DNA of 14,745 bases from a bacterium (GCA_021805885.1 JAJZDR010000082.1:1-14745); one strand, 5' to 3'; positions 1-6,319 are shown, numbered from the stretch's first letter. Numbers and translations are program-made. The notes: generated by a model not told the origin, from the letters alone.

Positions 1-547
1 TTACATGAATCTTATGACCATCTTTTTCTATAGTTTTATATCCTAAAGGTGGAGCTTTAGGTAGCCATCCTTGATTAATCTTTTCTAATTGACCCTTTTT
101 AACTTCTTCAGATAGGTTATCAATATAGTTTTTAGCTAAAACAACTCTAATCCCCCAGTTGAGTTTCTCTTGAGATCTTGCATTTTTACCTAATATCAAT
201 GAATCCTTTACTAAATGTACTTCTCTTTGTTCATTTTCACTTATCCATTCATCTACGATAACCATAGATTTGAAACCTCTTGTTAGTCTATCTGCTTTTT
301 CACAGATTATTATACTAATATTATTTTGTTTGACATATCTAAACATTTCTTTAAATGTTTCTCTTTGTTTTTTCTCATTAGCAGATTCTGAAGGTGAAAA
401 TACTTTTATTACTTTAAAGTTTTTCTTATTAGCATATTCTTCTAATAATTTTCTTTGTGCAGGTAAAGAGTACCCAGAATTTTCTTGATCTCTACTACTG
501 ACTCTGCAAAAAATTATTGCTCTTTGTTCTAATGTATTATTATTCAT
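1..547 (-). CDS. Large serine recombinase/integrase, N-terminal part (runs off the window)
   Basis: This DNA recombinase would integrate, excise or invert the element that carries it. The reading frame opens at the ATG at 545-547 and stays open for 182 codons to the window edge, so the C-terminus is missing. The N-terminus holds the resolvase catalytic motif CRVSSRDQENSGYSLPAQ; the first Ser after RV is the expected nucleophile. About 75 residues later comes EKADRLTRG, the equivalent of the family's DRLxR motif carrying active-site arginines. Near the edge, GWLPKAPPLGYK matches the start of the recombinase domain that follows the resolvase domain in large serine recombinases. The gene follows the ATPase gene by about 70 bp on the same strand, so it may belong to the replication operon or use its own promoter. 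The family call is firm. The integration site cannot be read from the fragment. Confidence 0.9.
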   Translation of the reverse strand, partial: MNNNTLEQRAIIFCRVSSRDQENSGYSLPAQRKLLEEYANKKNFKVIKVFSPSESANEKKQRETFKEMFRYVKQNNISIIICEKADRLTRGFKSMVIVDEWISENEQREVHLVKDSLILGKNARSQEKLNWGIRVVLAKNYIDNLSEEVKKGQLEKINQGWLPKAPPLGYKTIEKDGHKIHV

Positions 548-568
548 TTCGATTTAATTGTAATCGAA
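548..568. promoter_or_regulatory. Inverted repeat directly before the recombinase start
   Basis: TTCGATT (548-554) and AATCGAA (562-568) form a perfect 7-bp inverted repeat with a 7-nt centre. It ends one base before the recombinase ATG on the minus strand. A TATAAT hexamer on the same strand lies at 574-579, which would give a leader of about 20 nt containing the repeat. No good -35 is visible. The position suggests an operator or a translation-blocking hairpin for the recombinase; that role is inferred. Confidence 0.35.
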
Positions 569-619
569 TTAAAATTATATATCTATATGCCTGTATAATA
601 TGCTATATAATATACATTT

Positions 620-1993
620 TTATGATGTTTCTATTTTAAATATTTCTTTAATATCATCTACCCCCACCTCTTGCACACTATTATCTTGAGATTCATTGTT
701 TAGTGTTTGAGGGTAATACATTATTCTAGTTCTATTATCTATATCAGGTTCTTCAGTTATTAACCCTCCATTTTCAAGTGCAGGAATTATATCATGACGA
801 AATTGCCAGTCATCAGTAGATCTACCATATATTGCTTGAGACTTTTTTAATATTTCTTTCTTTAGAAGTCCTATTTGAGGCATATCATCATTTTTGTTTT
901 TTTCTTGAAAGAGAGGAACAACTACATCTTTATAAAAATTATATACATATGGTGACAGGTTATATTCTAAGTTTTTAGAGATATTTTCCCATAAATTGTA
1001 TCCTTCTGATATATCATCTTTATTTGCTATTAAAATATCACCAACTCTTTTTCTAAAAGGAAAATTTAGTAGTGTACAGGCTTTTATAAGGGATATGAAT
1101 TTAGTTATATCTCTTTGGTATCTAGGTTTCAAAATATCTTTTCCTTTCAAAAATAAATCTTCTACTAAACTACCATCTTCAATCCTTATATCCTTTATGT
1201 TTGCTTCTTTTATTGCTAACATTCTTTCTTTTAAAAGGTTTCTGTCATTGTCAGTTTCAACTTTTTCATTATATGATGAAGAGTTTATGGATTTTATTAT
1301 CCCGTCATGTATTGCATTCTTTATTTTTACTTGATCTTGTTCAGGAGATAACATTAAGTTTCTAGTACTTTCTTGTTCATCTACTTTCAGTCCTACTGTA
1401 CAAAATACTACTGAAGGAAATCCTCTTAAAATAATATTTTTTGTACGTAAACCCCCTTTGTCAGTTTTATCTGTTATTTTTATAGGTATTTCTTTTTTAT
1501 CATGAGAAAGTAAGGGTCTTAATCTTTCTAAGAGCATATTATGTGGTTGGTCTAGAAAAAGTATTATCTTGCTTTCTAGGTCTACTGTCATTGTCTTCTT
1601 TTTGCTATCCCAAACTCCATAATCATGGAAAAATGCTGTAGGAGTACAATAACCAATGATCCTTACATCTTCTTCTGGAAATAATTTTACTATTTCTGTA
1701 GGAATGTATGACTTTCCAGTTGATGAAGGAGCATTTAGCAGTATATTTATTTGTGAATCGTAAGTATATGTAAGTATCATTGCAAGTATAATAGCCACCT
1801 TATTATTTCTATCTTCTTTAATTGTTATATCTAAAATTTTTCCTAAATCATCTAATGTCATAGGTTTCATATTACTAATATCTATAGAAATACTCTTATC
1901 TTGAAATTCATCATATGAAGGAAATCCTCTTTGTGAAAGTTTTTCTTCTATTCCTGTAATTATATTATTGTTTGTATTTATTTTTTTGTTCAT
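620..1993 (-). CDS. P-loop ATPase, helicase-like replication protein of the element
   Basis: This 457-residue ATPase most likely serves DNA replication of the mobile element as a helicase or helicase loader. The Walker A motif is NAPSSTGKSY (residues about 67-76), the Walker B motif is IILFLDQPH (about 123-131), and CTVGLKVDEQESTRN has the place of a sensor and arginine-finger segment. After it comes a helical region with PRYQRDITKFISLIKA, followed by a likely winged-helix end. The frame is open to an ATG at 2053, but that start would overlap the upstream gene by 47 bp. The ATG at 1993 begins 13 bp after that gene's stop and is preferred. The gene directly follows the CHC2 zinc-finger gene, which together suggests a primase-helicase split over two proteins. 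The exact family is not recognised, and the helicase role is inferred. Confidence 0.75.
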   Translation of the reverse strand: MNKKINTNNNIITGIEEKLSQRGFPSYDEFQDKSISIDISNMKPMTLDDLGKILDITIKEDRNNKVAIILAMILTYTYDSQINILLNAPSSTGKSYIPTEIVKLFPEEDVRIIGYCTPTAFFHDYGVWDSKKKTMTVDLESKIILFLDQPHNMLLERLRPLLSHDKKEIPIKITDKTDKGGLRTKNIILRGFPSVVFCTVGLKVDEQESTRNLMLSPEQDQVKIKNAIHDGIIKSINSSSYNEKVETDNDRNLLKERMLAIKEANIKDIRIEDGSLVEDLFLKGKDILKPRYQRDITKFISLIKACTLLNFPFRKRVGDILIANKDDISEGYNLWENISKNLEYNLSPYVYNFYKDVVVPLFQEKNKNDDMPQIGLLKKEILKKSQAIYGRSTDDWQFRHDIIPALENGGLITEEPDIDNRTRIMYYPQTLNNESQDNSVQEVGVDDIKEIFKIETS

Positions 1994-2006
1994 AATGTTA
2001 TATATA

Positions 2007-2609
2007 TTAAATATTAAATAAAAATTGCATTGCCTCTTTAAAATCACATCCATTTACTTGCTCTACAAGATTGATGTTATTTCCTCCTACATTGCACCCA
2101 AAACAATAGAAACTATTAGAATCAGGATATATAGTAAATGAAGGATGTTTGTCATTGTGGATAGGGCATAGAGCTACATATCTATTCCCAGATTGCTTAT
2201 ATTGAATTCCTAGATTGTCACACACTATCAATATATCTTTGCTATTTACAGTCTCTATTCTAATATGATATGTTTCTTGTGATTTATAATTGCCAGACTT
2301 TAAGAGTAACAAATCCCTTTGTTGTCTTATAAGATTTCTATTAATTTCATCATATGCATCAAAAGCATTCTTGTTCAGTAGATACCCTAAATATACATAG
2401 AATGTATATTCATCTTTAGATTTTGCTACAGGATAAGTACTTTCTGTAATTCTTTTAGTGATTGATGTTATTTCTTTTTTGCAATAGTCTTTGTACTTGT
2501 TAGATTTCTTGATTTCTCTCTCTAAAATCTCAATTACATATGGATCATCTTTAAAGGCTTTTATAAAGTCTTGTGTAGATATTATGTATTTATAATCTTT
2601 TCTATTCAT
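2007..2609 (-). CDS. CHC2 zinc-finger primase-like protein
   Basis: This 200-residue protein has a C-terminal CHC2 zinc finger of the DnaG primase type. The ligands are Cys148 and His151 in CPIH and Cys169 and Cys172 in CFGC, set in ALCPIHNDKHPSFTIY and FYCFGCNVGG. The final segment, INLVEQVNGCDFKEAMQFL, matches the helix that follows the finger in DnaG. The first 125 residues are charged, mostly helical and not recognised. No TOPRIM catalytic domain follows, so the protein cannot prime like DnaG by itself; it may recognise the template for the ATPase encoded next. Its start overlaps the end of the 49-residue gene by 8 bp, which shows tight co-translation. The zinc finger is firm and the role is inferred. 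Confidence 0.8.
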   Translation of the reverse strand: MNRKDYKYIISTQDFIKAFKDDPYVIEILEREIKKSNKYKDYCKKEITSITKRITESTYPVAKSKDEYTFYVYLGYLLNKNAFDAYDEINRNLIRQQRDLLLLKSGNYKSQETYHIRIETVNSKDILIVCDNLGIQYKQSGNRYVALCPIHNDKHPSFTIYPDSNSFYCFGCNVGGNNINLVEQVNGCDFKEAMQFLFNI

Positions 2610-2751
2610 AATTTTCTATGGATTTAAAAACTTCGAATAACTCAATAAGGCTTGATCCAAGCTCCTGACTTTCTTCTAAAGATAAATCTAAGTCATAATT
2701 TTGCCTTACAACGTCTTTTAATTGTTTAATATCGTCTTTTGAGATATTCAT
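2602..2751 (-). CDS. Small 49-residue acidic protein, first gene of the replication operon
   Basis: A short gene runs from the ATG at 2749-2751 to the TAG at 2602-2604. The protein starts MNISKDDIKQLKDVVRQNY and continues with an acidic helix containing LSLEESQELGSSLIELFEV. It looks like two amphipathic helices, with no cysteines and no membrane segment. Its stop overlaps the start of the CHC2 gene by 8 bp, which argues strongly that it is translated. A -10 box placed for a leaderless transcript precedes it. I know similar tiny proteins beside serine recombinases in CPR mobile elements only as hypothetical proteins. The function is unknown; a regulator or small replication accessory would fit the position. 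Confidence 0.7.
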   Translation of the reverse strand: MNISKDDIKQLKDVVRQNYDLDLSLEESQELGSSLIELFEVFKSIENYE

Positions 2752-2786
2752 ATTTATAAGTATATAAGGACATTATTTGAGATCAA
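2752..2786 (-). promoter_or_regulatory. Leaderless promoter of the primase-ATPase operon
   Basis: On the minus strand TATACT (2759-2764) is followed by 7 nt and then the ATG at 2751, so transcription would start at or next to the start codon. No Shine-Dalgarno site is present. A partial -35, TTGATC (2781-2786), lies 16 bp upstream and touches the first copy of the tandem repeat. A protein bound to the repeats would therefore affect this promoter. Confidence 0.45.
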
Positions 2787-2823
2787 AAAAGGGTGAAGTT
2801 TTAGAAAAAAGGGTGAAGTTTTA
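2785..2823. repeat. 20-bp tandem repeat (iteron-like) before the replication operon
   Basis: The unit AAAAAAGGGTGAAGTTTTAG (2785-2804) is repeated head to tail at 2805-2823, identical apart from the missing final base. The G-rich core GGGTGAAG stands out in very AT-rich surroundings. It lies in the spacer between the putative initiator gene and the primase-ATPase operon. That is where iterons of a replication origin or operators would be expected. Only two copies are seen, so an operator is as likely as an origin. Confidence 0.5.
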
Positions 2824-2835
2824 AATCAGGTATTT

Positions 2836-2853
2836 ATACTACTGGAATAGTAT
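2836..2853. repeat. Short inverted repeat behind the initiator-like gene
   Basis: ATACTA (2836-2841) and TAGTAT (2848-2853) form a 6-bp inverted repeat around CTGGAA. It lies about 55 bp past the stop of the leftward gene at 2908-3969 and about 12 bp from the 20-bp tandem repeat. It may be part of the same control or origin region. It lacks a T-tract and is a poor terminator. Confidence 0.25.
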
Positions 2854-2907
2854 TTTATAAAGATTATATTATTGGAGTGATAAAAACTTTTACAAAAAAA
2901 GGTACAT

Positions 2908-3969
2908 TTATATCATTATTGATATAGTAACGGTCTTATTTATATTATTAATTTTAATTTTGCATAAATCTTTAGTTATTGGATCAATATTCCCACGCTT
3001 TCTTCTTAATTCTTTTGCTAACATTCTTAGGTCATCTAATTTACTTTTGTCTATTGGGTTACCAAATTCATCTATTGTTTCTTTGTATATATATTCATAT
3101 ATTACTTTAGCATTTAATGTGAATTCTTTTTTTCTATATTCATTTCTAGATATTAGGTAATCTAATAACATGACATGTTTAGTTTTAATTCTTCCAACCT
3201 TTAACCATTTTTGCGAATTTTTTCTGAAGTTAATAGACAGTATTCCATTTTCTTTTTTTATTTCAGGAAATTCTTTTTCAGACAAGTATATCTGCTTATC
3301 AAATAAAGCTGAATCAAATGGTCTAGGAATAAAATTATCATCATATATTTCTTCATAGATATTATTCATTTGATCTATGGCATTGATAATAATTAGAGGT
3401 TTGTAAGAAATATTATATGTATCATCTTTGATTTGAGTGTATGTTAATATTATGGAATTATTTTGGAGATATTTTAATGAATTAGCTATATTTTCTTGTA
3501 TGAGATTTTGCACTTTAAGTATAGTAGAGTCGTACTTAATTAGAATTTCAAAGTTTTTTGCAATCATTTTTTTATCGCTAAATAAGTTTGGATTACTTGT
3601 ATTCTCGTAACACTTGATAAAAGTCATATATATTATCAGTAATAGAAGTTTAAGCTCATGTAGATACAAGTTATAGTGAGTCTTATTTACAGTAACTATA
3701 AATGCATTATTGTTTCCTTCATGAAAATTGATAGCTTGATTTGCAGATTTTATTTCTCTTAGTTCATATTCTAATACATCTTTTGGATATTTTTTTGTGG
3801 GTCTAATATTTATAGGTTTATTATAATTATGATCACTTTCATTTAAAAATTGGTCTATTTTTTTTATGATCCAGTATTGTGTATTAATTCTTGAGTTGAA
3901 AATAGTTCCAAGATTTGTTAAAAATTGGTTGTATTTTTTAGGGTCAAATTCCTCAGTAATATCATTCAT
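2908..3969 (-). CDS. Putative replication initiator or DNA-binding protein of the element
   Basis: This is a 353-residue soluble, lysine- and isoleucine-rich protein that I do not recognise. The frame can be extended to a TTG at 4026, but the first ATG is at 3969 (MNDITEEFDPKKYNQF) and is preferred. The middle is helical and hydrophobic (LHELKLLLLIIYMTFIKC). The C-terminal third contains KWLKVGRIKTKHVMLLDYL and a basic stretch LAKELRRKRGNIDP, which would suit a winged-helix DNA-binding domain. Its place next to a tandem repeat and a primase-ATPase operon, all on one strand, is typical of plasmid Rep genes; that is the only ground for the call. The divergent helix-turn-helix gene starts about 135 bp away and may control it. 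A transcription regulator is an alternative. Confidence 0.45.
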   Translation of the reverse strand: MNDITEEFDPKKYNQFLTNLGTIFNSRINTQYWIIKKIDQFLNESDHNYNKPINIRPTKKYPKDVLEYELREIKSANQAINFHEGNNNAFIVTVNKTHYNLYLHELKLLLLIIYMTFIKCYENTSNPNLFSDKKMIAKNFEILIKYDSTILKVQNLIQENIANSLKYLQNNSIILTYTQIKDDTYNISYKPLIIINAIDQMNNIYEEIYDDNFIPRPFDSALFDKQIYLSEKEFPEIKKENGILSINFRKNSQKWLKVGRIKTKHVMLLDYLISRNEYRKKEFTLNAKVIYEYIYKETIDEFGNPIDKSKLDDLRMLAKELRRKRGNIDPITKDLCKIKINNINKTVTISIMI

Positions 3970-4068
3970 AGTATATGGAAGATAATATACCAAAGTCCTA
4001 TTAAAAATATTATAAATATAATACAACTACAACAGCCATTATTATTATTACTATTTGTTGTCATTTCT

Positions 4069-4104
4069 TTGAAAAGACTAAATCATTTGTATTATAATAT
4101 AAAT
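4069..4104 (+). promoter_or_regulatory. Near-consensus leaderless promoter of the HTH gene
   Basis: TTGAAA (4069-4074), an 18-bp spacer and a perfect TATAAT (4093-4098) are followed after 6 nt by the ATG at 4105. Transcription should therefore begin at the start codon itself, with no room for a ribosome binding site. It is the clearest promoter in the window. It lies in the divergent region shared with the leftward initiator-like gene. Confidence 0.7.
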
Positions 4105-4461
4105 ATGACTAAATATAATATATACCTATTAGGAATTGAGTATACTGAAGGATTTATGTCTCTCTCTGATATATCAAAACGCTTTGGTGTTCCATATAAG
4201 ACGTTACAAAGATATAAAAAGAAATATAATTGGAAGGCTTTAAGAGATGAGTATATTGAAAGATTTGGTTATAAACCAAGTATCTTAAGTAACAGTATAA
4301 GAAGAGTTTATGTTTGGTCAAAATTAAAGGATAAAGCAGAGCAACTAGCTCAACAGATAGATCCTAATAACCCTAAGATGATATCTTCATTTAAGGTTTC
4401 TATGAAAATTATTGATAAAGCAATGAAGAGTGAATCTATAGAATTAGGATTTCCTATATGA
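4105..4461 (+). CDS. Small helix-turn-helix protein (regulator or terminase-small-like)
   Basis: This 118-residue protein has a helix-turn-helix at about residues 18-42. Its core is SLSDISKRFGVPYKTLQRYK, followed by KKYNWKALRDEY. The pattern of a Tyr/Lys-rich recognition helix, then a Trp and R-x-x-Y, recalls phage-type HTH proteins, including terminase small subunits and transposon regulators. The rest is helical and basic to mixed, ending IELGFPI. The frame is open upstream to 3925, but the promoter fixes the start at the ATG at 4105. It is divergent from the putative initiator gene and is a natural candidate to regulate it. The HTH is clear and the role is open. Confidence 0.75.
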   Translation: MTKYNIYLLGIEYTEGFMSLSDISKRFGVPYKTLQRYKKKYNWKALRDEYIERFGYKPSILSNSIRRVYVWSKLKDKAEQLAQQIDPNNPKMISSFKVSMKIIDKAMKSESIELGFPI

Positions 4462-4465
4462 TGGT

Positions 4466-4490
4466 GACCACCCCATAGGGGGAGTGGGTC
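4466..4490 (+). terminator. GC-rich hairpin directly after the HTH gene
   Basis: GACCACCCC, a loop ATA, then GGGGGAGTGGGTC can fold into a hairpin. CCCC pairs with GGGG and CCA with TGG, with small bulges. It begins five bases after the HTH stop codon and is strikingly GC-rich here. What follows is TCGTTATTAT rather than a clean T-run, so termination is only possible. A leader element of the next gene is an alternative. Confidence 0.35.
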
Positions 4491-4546
4491 TCGTTATTAT
4501 ACTATATATAGCTTTATCTGACCTTTTTATGATAGTATGTATGGTA

Positions 4547-5179
4547 ATGAAAAAAACAAAATATAAACCTCATTACAAGGATCTCCATGATAACAGATAC
4601 GATATGGATATGGAGTATGTGAAGAAGATGGAGAAGTTTGAGAAGATGACGGATATGGAGAAGAGGCAGTATTTTGAGAATATGATGTATGTAAGGGAGA
4701 TAAAGAAGTTGGAGAATATAAGAGGATACGGCTCATGTTATATACTATTACTTGCAGTATTGTTTACAGTAGTGTATTTATTCTGGCCTGCACAATTGCA
4801 TACAGTAATTGGTATAGTTATGACATCACTAATACTTATAATATTGTTCTATCTTTCACTTCTTGGGGAGAAGAAGTTAGAAAGGATACACCCAGAAAGG
4901 TACCCTCAAAGATACCATCCTCAAACACCCAAGCATCTTGGGGAGAATTATAGTGTCGAAGATCGGATCTTCGACACTATCAAAGATACTTTCAAAGATA
5001 TTAGTATCAAACATACTCGTATGAATAACGCTAGCTATATAAAGGGTATTTTAGTTTGTGCAGTATTATTTGTAATAATGATGATGTTGCCTACAACATT
5101 AGAATTCCTTGCAGTAGATATAGTATTGCTTCTAATAATACTAATACTAACGTATATACTTTATATAAGTTATGAATAA
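4547..5179 (+). CDS. Membrane protein with charged N-terminal helix and four TM segments
   Basis: This 210-residue protein is of unknown function. Residues 1-60 are highly charged and helical, rich in MEK/EKM repeats (VKKMEKFEKMTDMEKRQYF). Four hydrophobic segments follow at about 64-80, 85-106, 165-183 and 186-207. Between the second and third is a polar loop of about 58 residues. I chose the ATG at 4547 (MKKTKYKPHY). A GTG at 4484 would start inside the hairpin, and an ATG at 4529 is also possible. No Shine-Dalgarno site is seen. Codons such as GAG, AAG and ATG dominate at 4590-4720, unlike the A/T-ending codons of the neighbours. The polar loop contains the perfect 31-bp palindrome at 4950-4980. 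The gene is probably cargo of the mobile element. Confidence 0.65.
   Translation: MKKTKYKPHYKDLHDNRYDMDMEYVKKMEKFEKMTDMEKRQYFENMMYVREIKKLENIRGYGSCYILLLAVLFTVVYLFWPAQLHTVIGIVMTSLILIILFYLSLLGEKKLERIHPERYPQRYHPQTPKHLGENYSVEDRIFDTIKDTFKDISIKHTRMNNASYIKGILVCAVLFVIMMMLPTTLEFLAVDIVLLLIILILTYILYISYE
4950..4980. repeat. Perfect 31-bp palindrome inside the membrane-protein gene
   Basis: ATAGTGTCGAAGATC (4950-4964), a single central G, and GATCTTCGACACTAT (4966-4980) form a perfect inverted repeat of 15 bp per arm. It lies within the coding sequence at about residues 135-145, in the polar loop. The decamer TCAAAGATAC occurs at 4906-4915 and 4980-4989, with a variant TCAAAGATAT at 4992-5001. A hairpin with one loop base is poor RNA, so a DNA target for a dimeric protein or recombinase is more likely. 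Confidence 0.85.
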
Positions 5180-5712
5180 AAAAGACACTAGCGTTAAATA
5201 CGAAAAATTGCCAAATGTTATGTAAAGAGGATAATAGGACTAAATCTGGTAAATAAAATCATGGTACAACTTATAGCTAAATTAAAAACATTTATATCTC
5301 AAAAATAGGACTTAAATATACTATGTTTTTAGTAATATCTGTTGATTTATGCTTTTATATCAAGGATATACTATAAATTTAATCTATTTTTATATATTAT
5401 AAACTTCGTTAAAAATTTTAATTTATAAATATAATATACTATATGGTTACAGAATAATCTTCAATGTTAGAGTATTATAAGTTATTGGATTATATTAAAA
5501 ATCAAAAAGATTTAATCAATTGATTAATTTACTTGAACAATAGTGTGTGTAGGGTGGGGGTAAAAAGATATAAAAGTTCTATAATCGTCCCAGTAAGTCA
5601 GTTGACAAAAGAATCTCAATTAAATCAGCACTTTTCCTCTATAGTAGATTATGGAATCTCACTTTTTCCCATTTTGAAAGCTTAATCCTTGACTCATATG
5701 TTGACAGAAGGC

Positions 5713-5746
5713 TTGAACAAATATAAGTTTGAGATATACTATTGCT
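5713..5746 (+). promoter_or_regulatory. Leaderless promoter of the Fic-like remnant
   Basis: TTGAAC (5713-5718), a 16-bp spacer and TATACT (5735-5740) precede the ATG at 5747 by 6 nt. This is the same leaderless geometry as at the HTH gene. A promoter of this quality in front of a broken frame supports the idea that a real gene began here. Confidence 0.45.
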
Positions 5747-5871
5747 ATGTTTCAACCAAAATATACACTGACAACTAAATTACTCAAAAATACAAACAAG
5801 ATAGAAGCTTATTAAATAACTCATTGACTATTCTTAGTAAAGAGAAAGCTGATTCCTTTGAATTTAAATAA
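5747..5871 (+). pseudogene. Possible remnant of a Fic-family gene (N-terminus only)
   Basis: The ATG at 5747 opens MFQPKYTLTTKLLKNTNKIE, then a TAA follows two codons later. The segment resembles the N-terminal helix of Fic-domain proteins, which often begin with Y-T-(I/L)-T followed by a leucine/lysine-rich helix and I-E. Another frame then reads SLLNNSLTILSKEKADSFEF and stops at 5869-5871, as if one base had been gained or lost near 5805. No HPFxDGNGR active-site motif follows, so if this is Fic, the catalytic domain is gone. The family call rests on about 22 residues and is tentative. Confidence 0.3.
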
Positions 5872-5952
5872 TATTAAGGCCTTATTAATAACTCACCAAA
5901 TTTTTTTATGTGATTTATAGAAATAGTTCTAGTGAACCATCGGTTAAAATGA

Positions 5953-5967
5953 GGATCTAGATCCAAG
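5953..5967. repeat. Isolated copy of the GGATC-type motif
   Basis: GGATCTAGATCCAAG contains the 12-bp palindrome GGATCTAGATCC. Its reverse complement, CTTGGATCTAGATCC, differs at one base from CTTGGATCCAGATCC at 10591-10605. It lies at the edge of the decayed region, before the operon at 6113. It may be a shared operator or a mobile repeat. Confidence 0.35.
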
Positions 5968-6059
5968 TTTTTAAAAATGGGTTTCCACCTATGGGATCTT
6001 TTCATGTTAATAGTATGATTGTCTAAATTGAAATTATACATTTTTTTATAATATAGTGA

Positions 6060-6065
6060 TATAAT
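6060..6065 (+). promoter_or_regulatory. Likely -10 box for the 6113-6579 operon
   Basis: TATAAT at 6060-6065, with another at 6047-6052, precedes the small membrane-protein gene. TTGAAA at 6028-6033 could be a -35, but its spacing (13 bp or 26 bp) is poor. A start near 6072 would leave a leader of about 40 nt that contains the ribosome binding site AAGGTG at 6101-6106. Confidence 0.3.
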
Positions 6066-6112
6066 AAATGCATAAAAACATAGAGATATTACATAATAAA
6101 AAGGTGAAAAAT

Positions 6113-6319
6113 ATGAAGGAATGGAGAAAAAACATTTTGAGACGGTTGGATATAACACTTATATTATTTGGACTAGTTATGAGTGTGATATTTCTTTTGC
6201 TTTCATATCTAACAAGTAATATATACTTTAGGGGAGTTGCGGTTGGATTAATAATTTCCTGGGTGACAAGTGCAATAGCCTATTTATACCGAAAGAACAA
6301 TGTAAATTCATTTAGCTAA
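6113..6319 (+). CDS. Small two-helix membrane protein
   Basis: This 68-residue protein begins MKEWRKNILRRLD, a basic cytoplasmic start. Two transmembrane segments follow, at about residues 14-35 (LILFGLVMSVIFLLLSYL) and 39-62 (FRGVAVGLIISWVTSAIAYL), and a short polar tail. The frame is open to an ATG at 6068, but AAGGTG (6101-6106), six bases before the ATG at 6113, decides the start. It is followed after 23 bp by the DUF1059-like gene on the same strand, so the two probably form one transcript. The family is not recognised. An internal start is otherwise rare here, because most genes of the window lack Shine-Dalgarno sites. Confidence 0.65.
   Translation: MKEWRKNILRRLDITLILFGLVMSVIFLLLSYLTSNIYFRGVAVGLIISWVTSAIAYLYRKNNVNSFS

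Larger units (their letters stand above)
5180..6060. other. Gene-poor, decayed stretch; possible element border
   Basis: About 880 bp without an intact gene. The rightward frame from the ATG at 5464 reads MLEYYKLLDYIKNQKDLIN, meets a TGA, then stays open to the TAA at 5683-5685 (ending GISLFPILKA). This could be a relic gene. A G-rich patch, AGGGTGGGGG, lies at 5551-5560. At 5713-5871 are a promoter and a Fic-like gene start (separate entries). A leftward 94-codon frame at 5874-6158 has no support as a gene. Nothing here resembles a tRNA that could serve as an attachment site. Confidence 0.5.

Noticed and set aside
270..488. Rightward 72-codon frame with a hydrophobic start.
   Set aside because: It lies wholly opposite the recombinase catalytic domain, which has clear motifs.
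4527..4736. Leftward frame rich in serine and proline opposite the membrane-protein gene.
   Set aside because: Its low-complexity composition mirrors the GAG/AAG-rich coding strand; it is a shadow.
4735..4953. Rightward frame containing two TSWGE/ASWGE pieces that resemble the 23-residue repeats.
   Set aside because: They come from two copies of TCTTGGGGAGAA read in another frame of the membrane-protein gene. The rest shows no repeat consensus or spacing.
5541..5610. G-rich patch and surrounding bases considered as a tRNA or other structured RNA.
   Set aside because: No acceptor stem, T-loop or anticodon arm could be matched on either strand.
5874..6158. Leftward 94-codon frame, with an inner start MKRSHRWKPIF.
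   Set aside because: No recognisable family, no promoter or ribosome binding site, and it overlaps the start of the well-supported gene at 6113. It may be a relic but cannot be supported.
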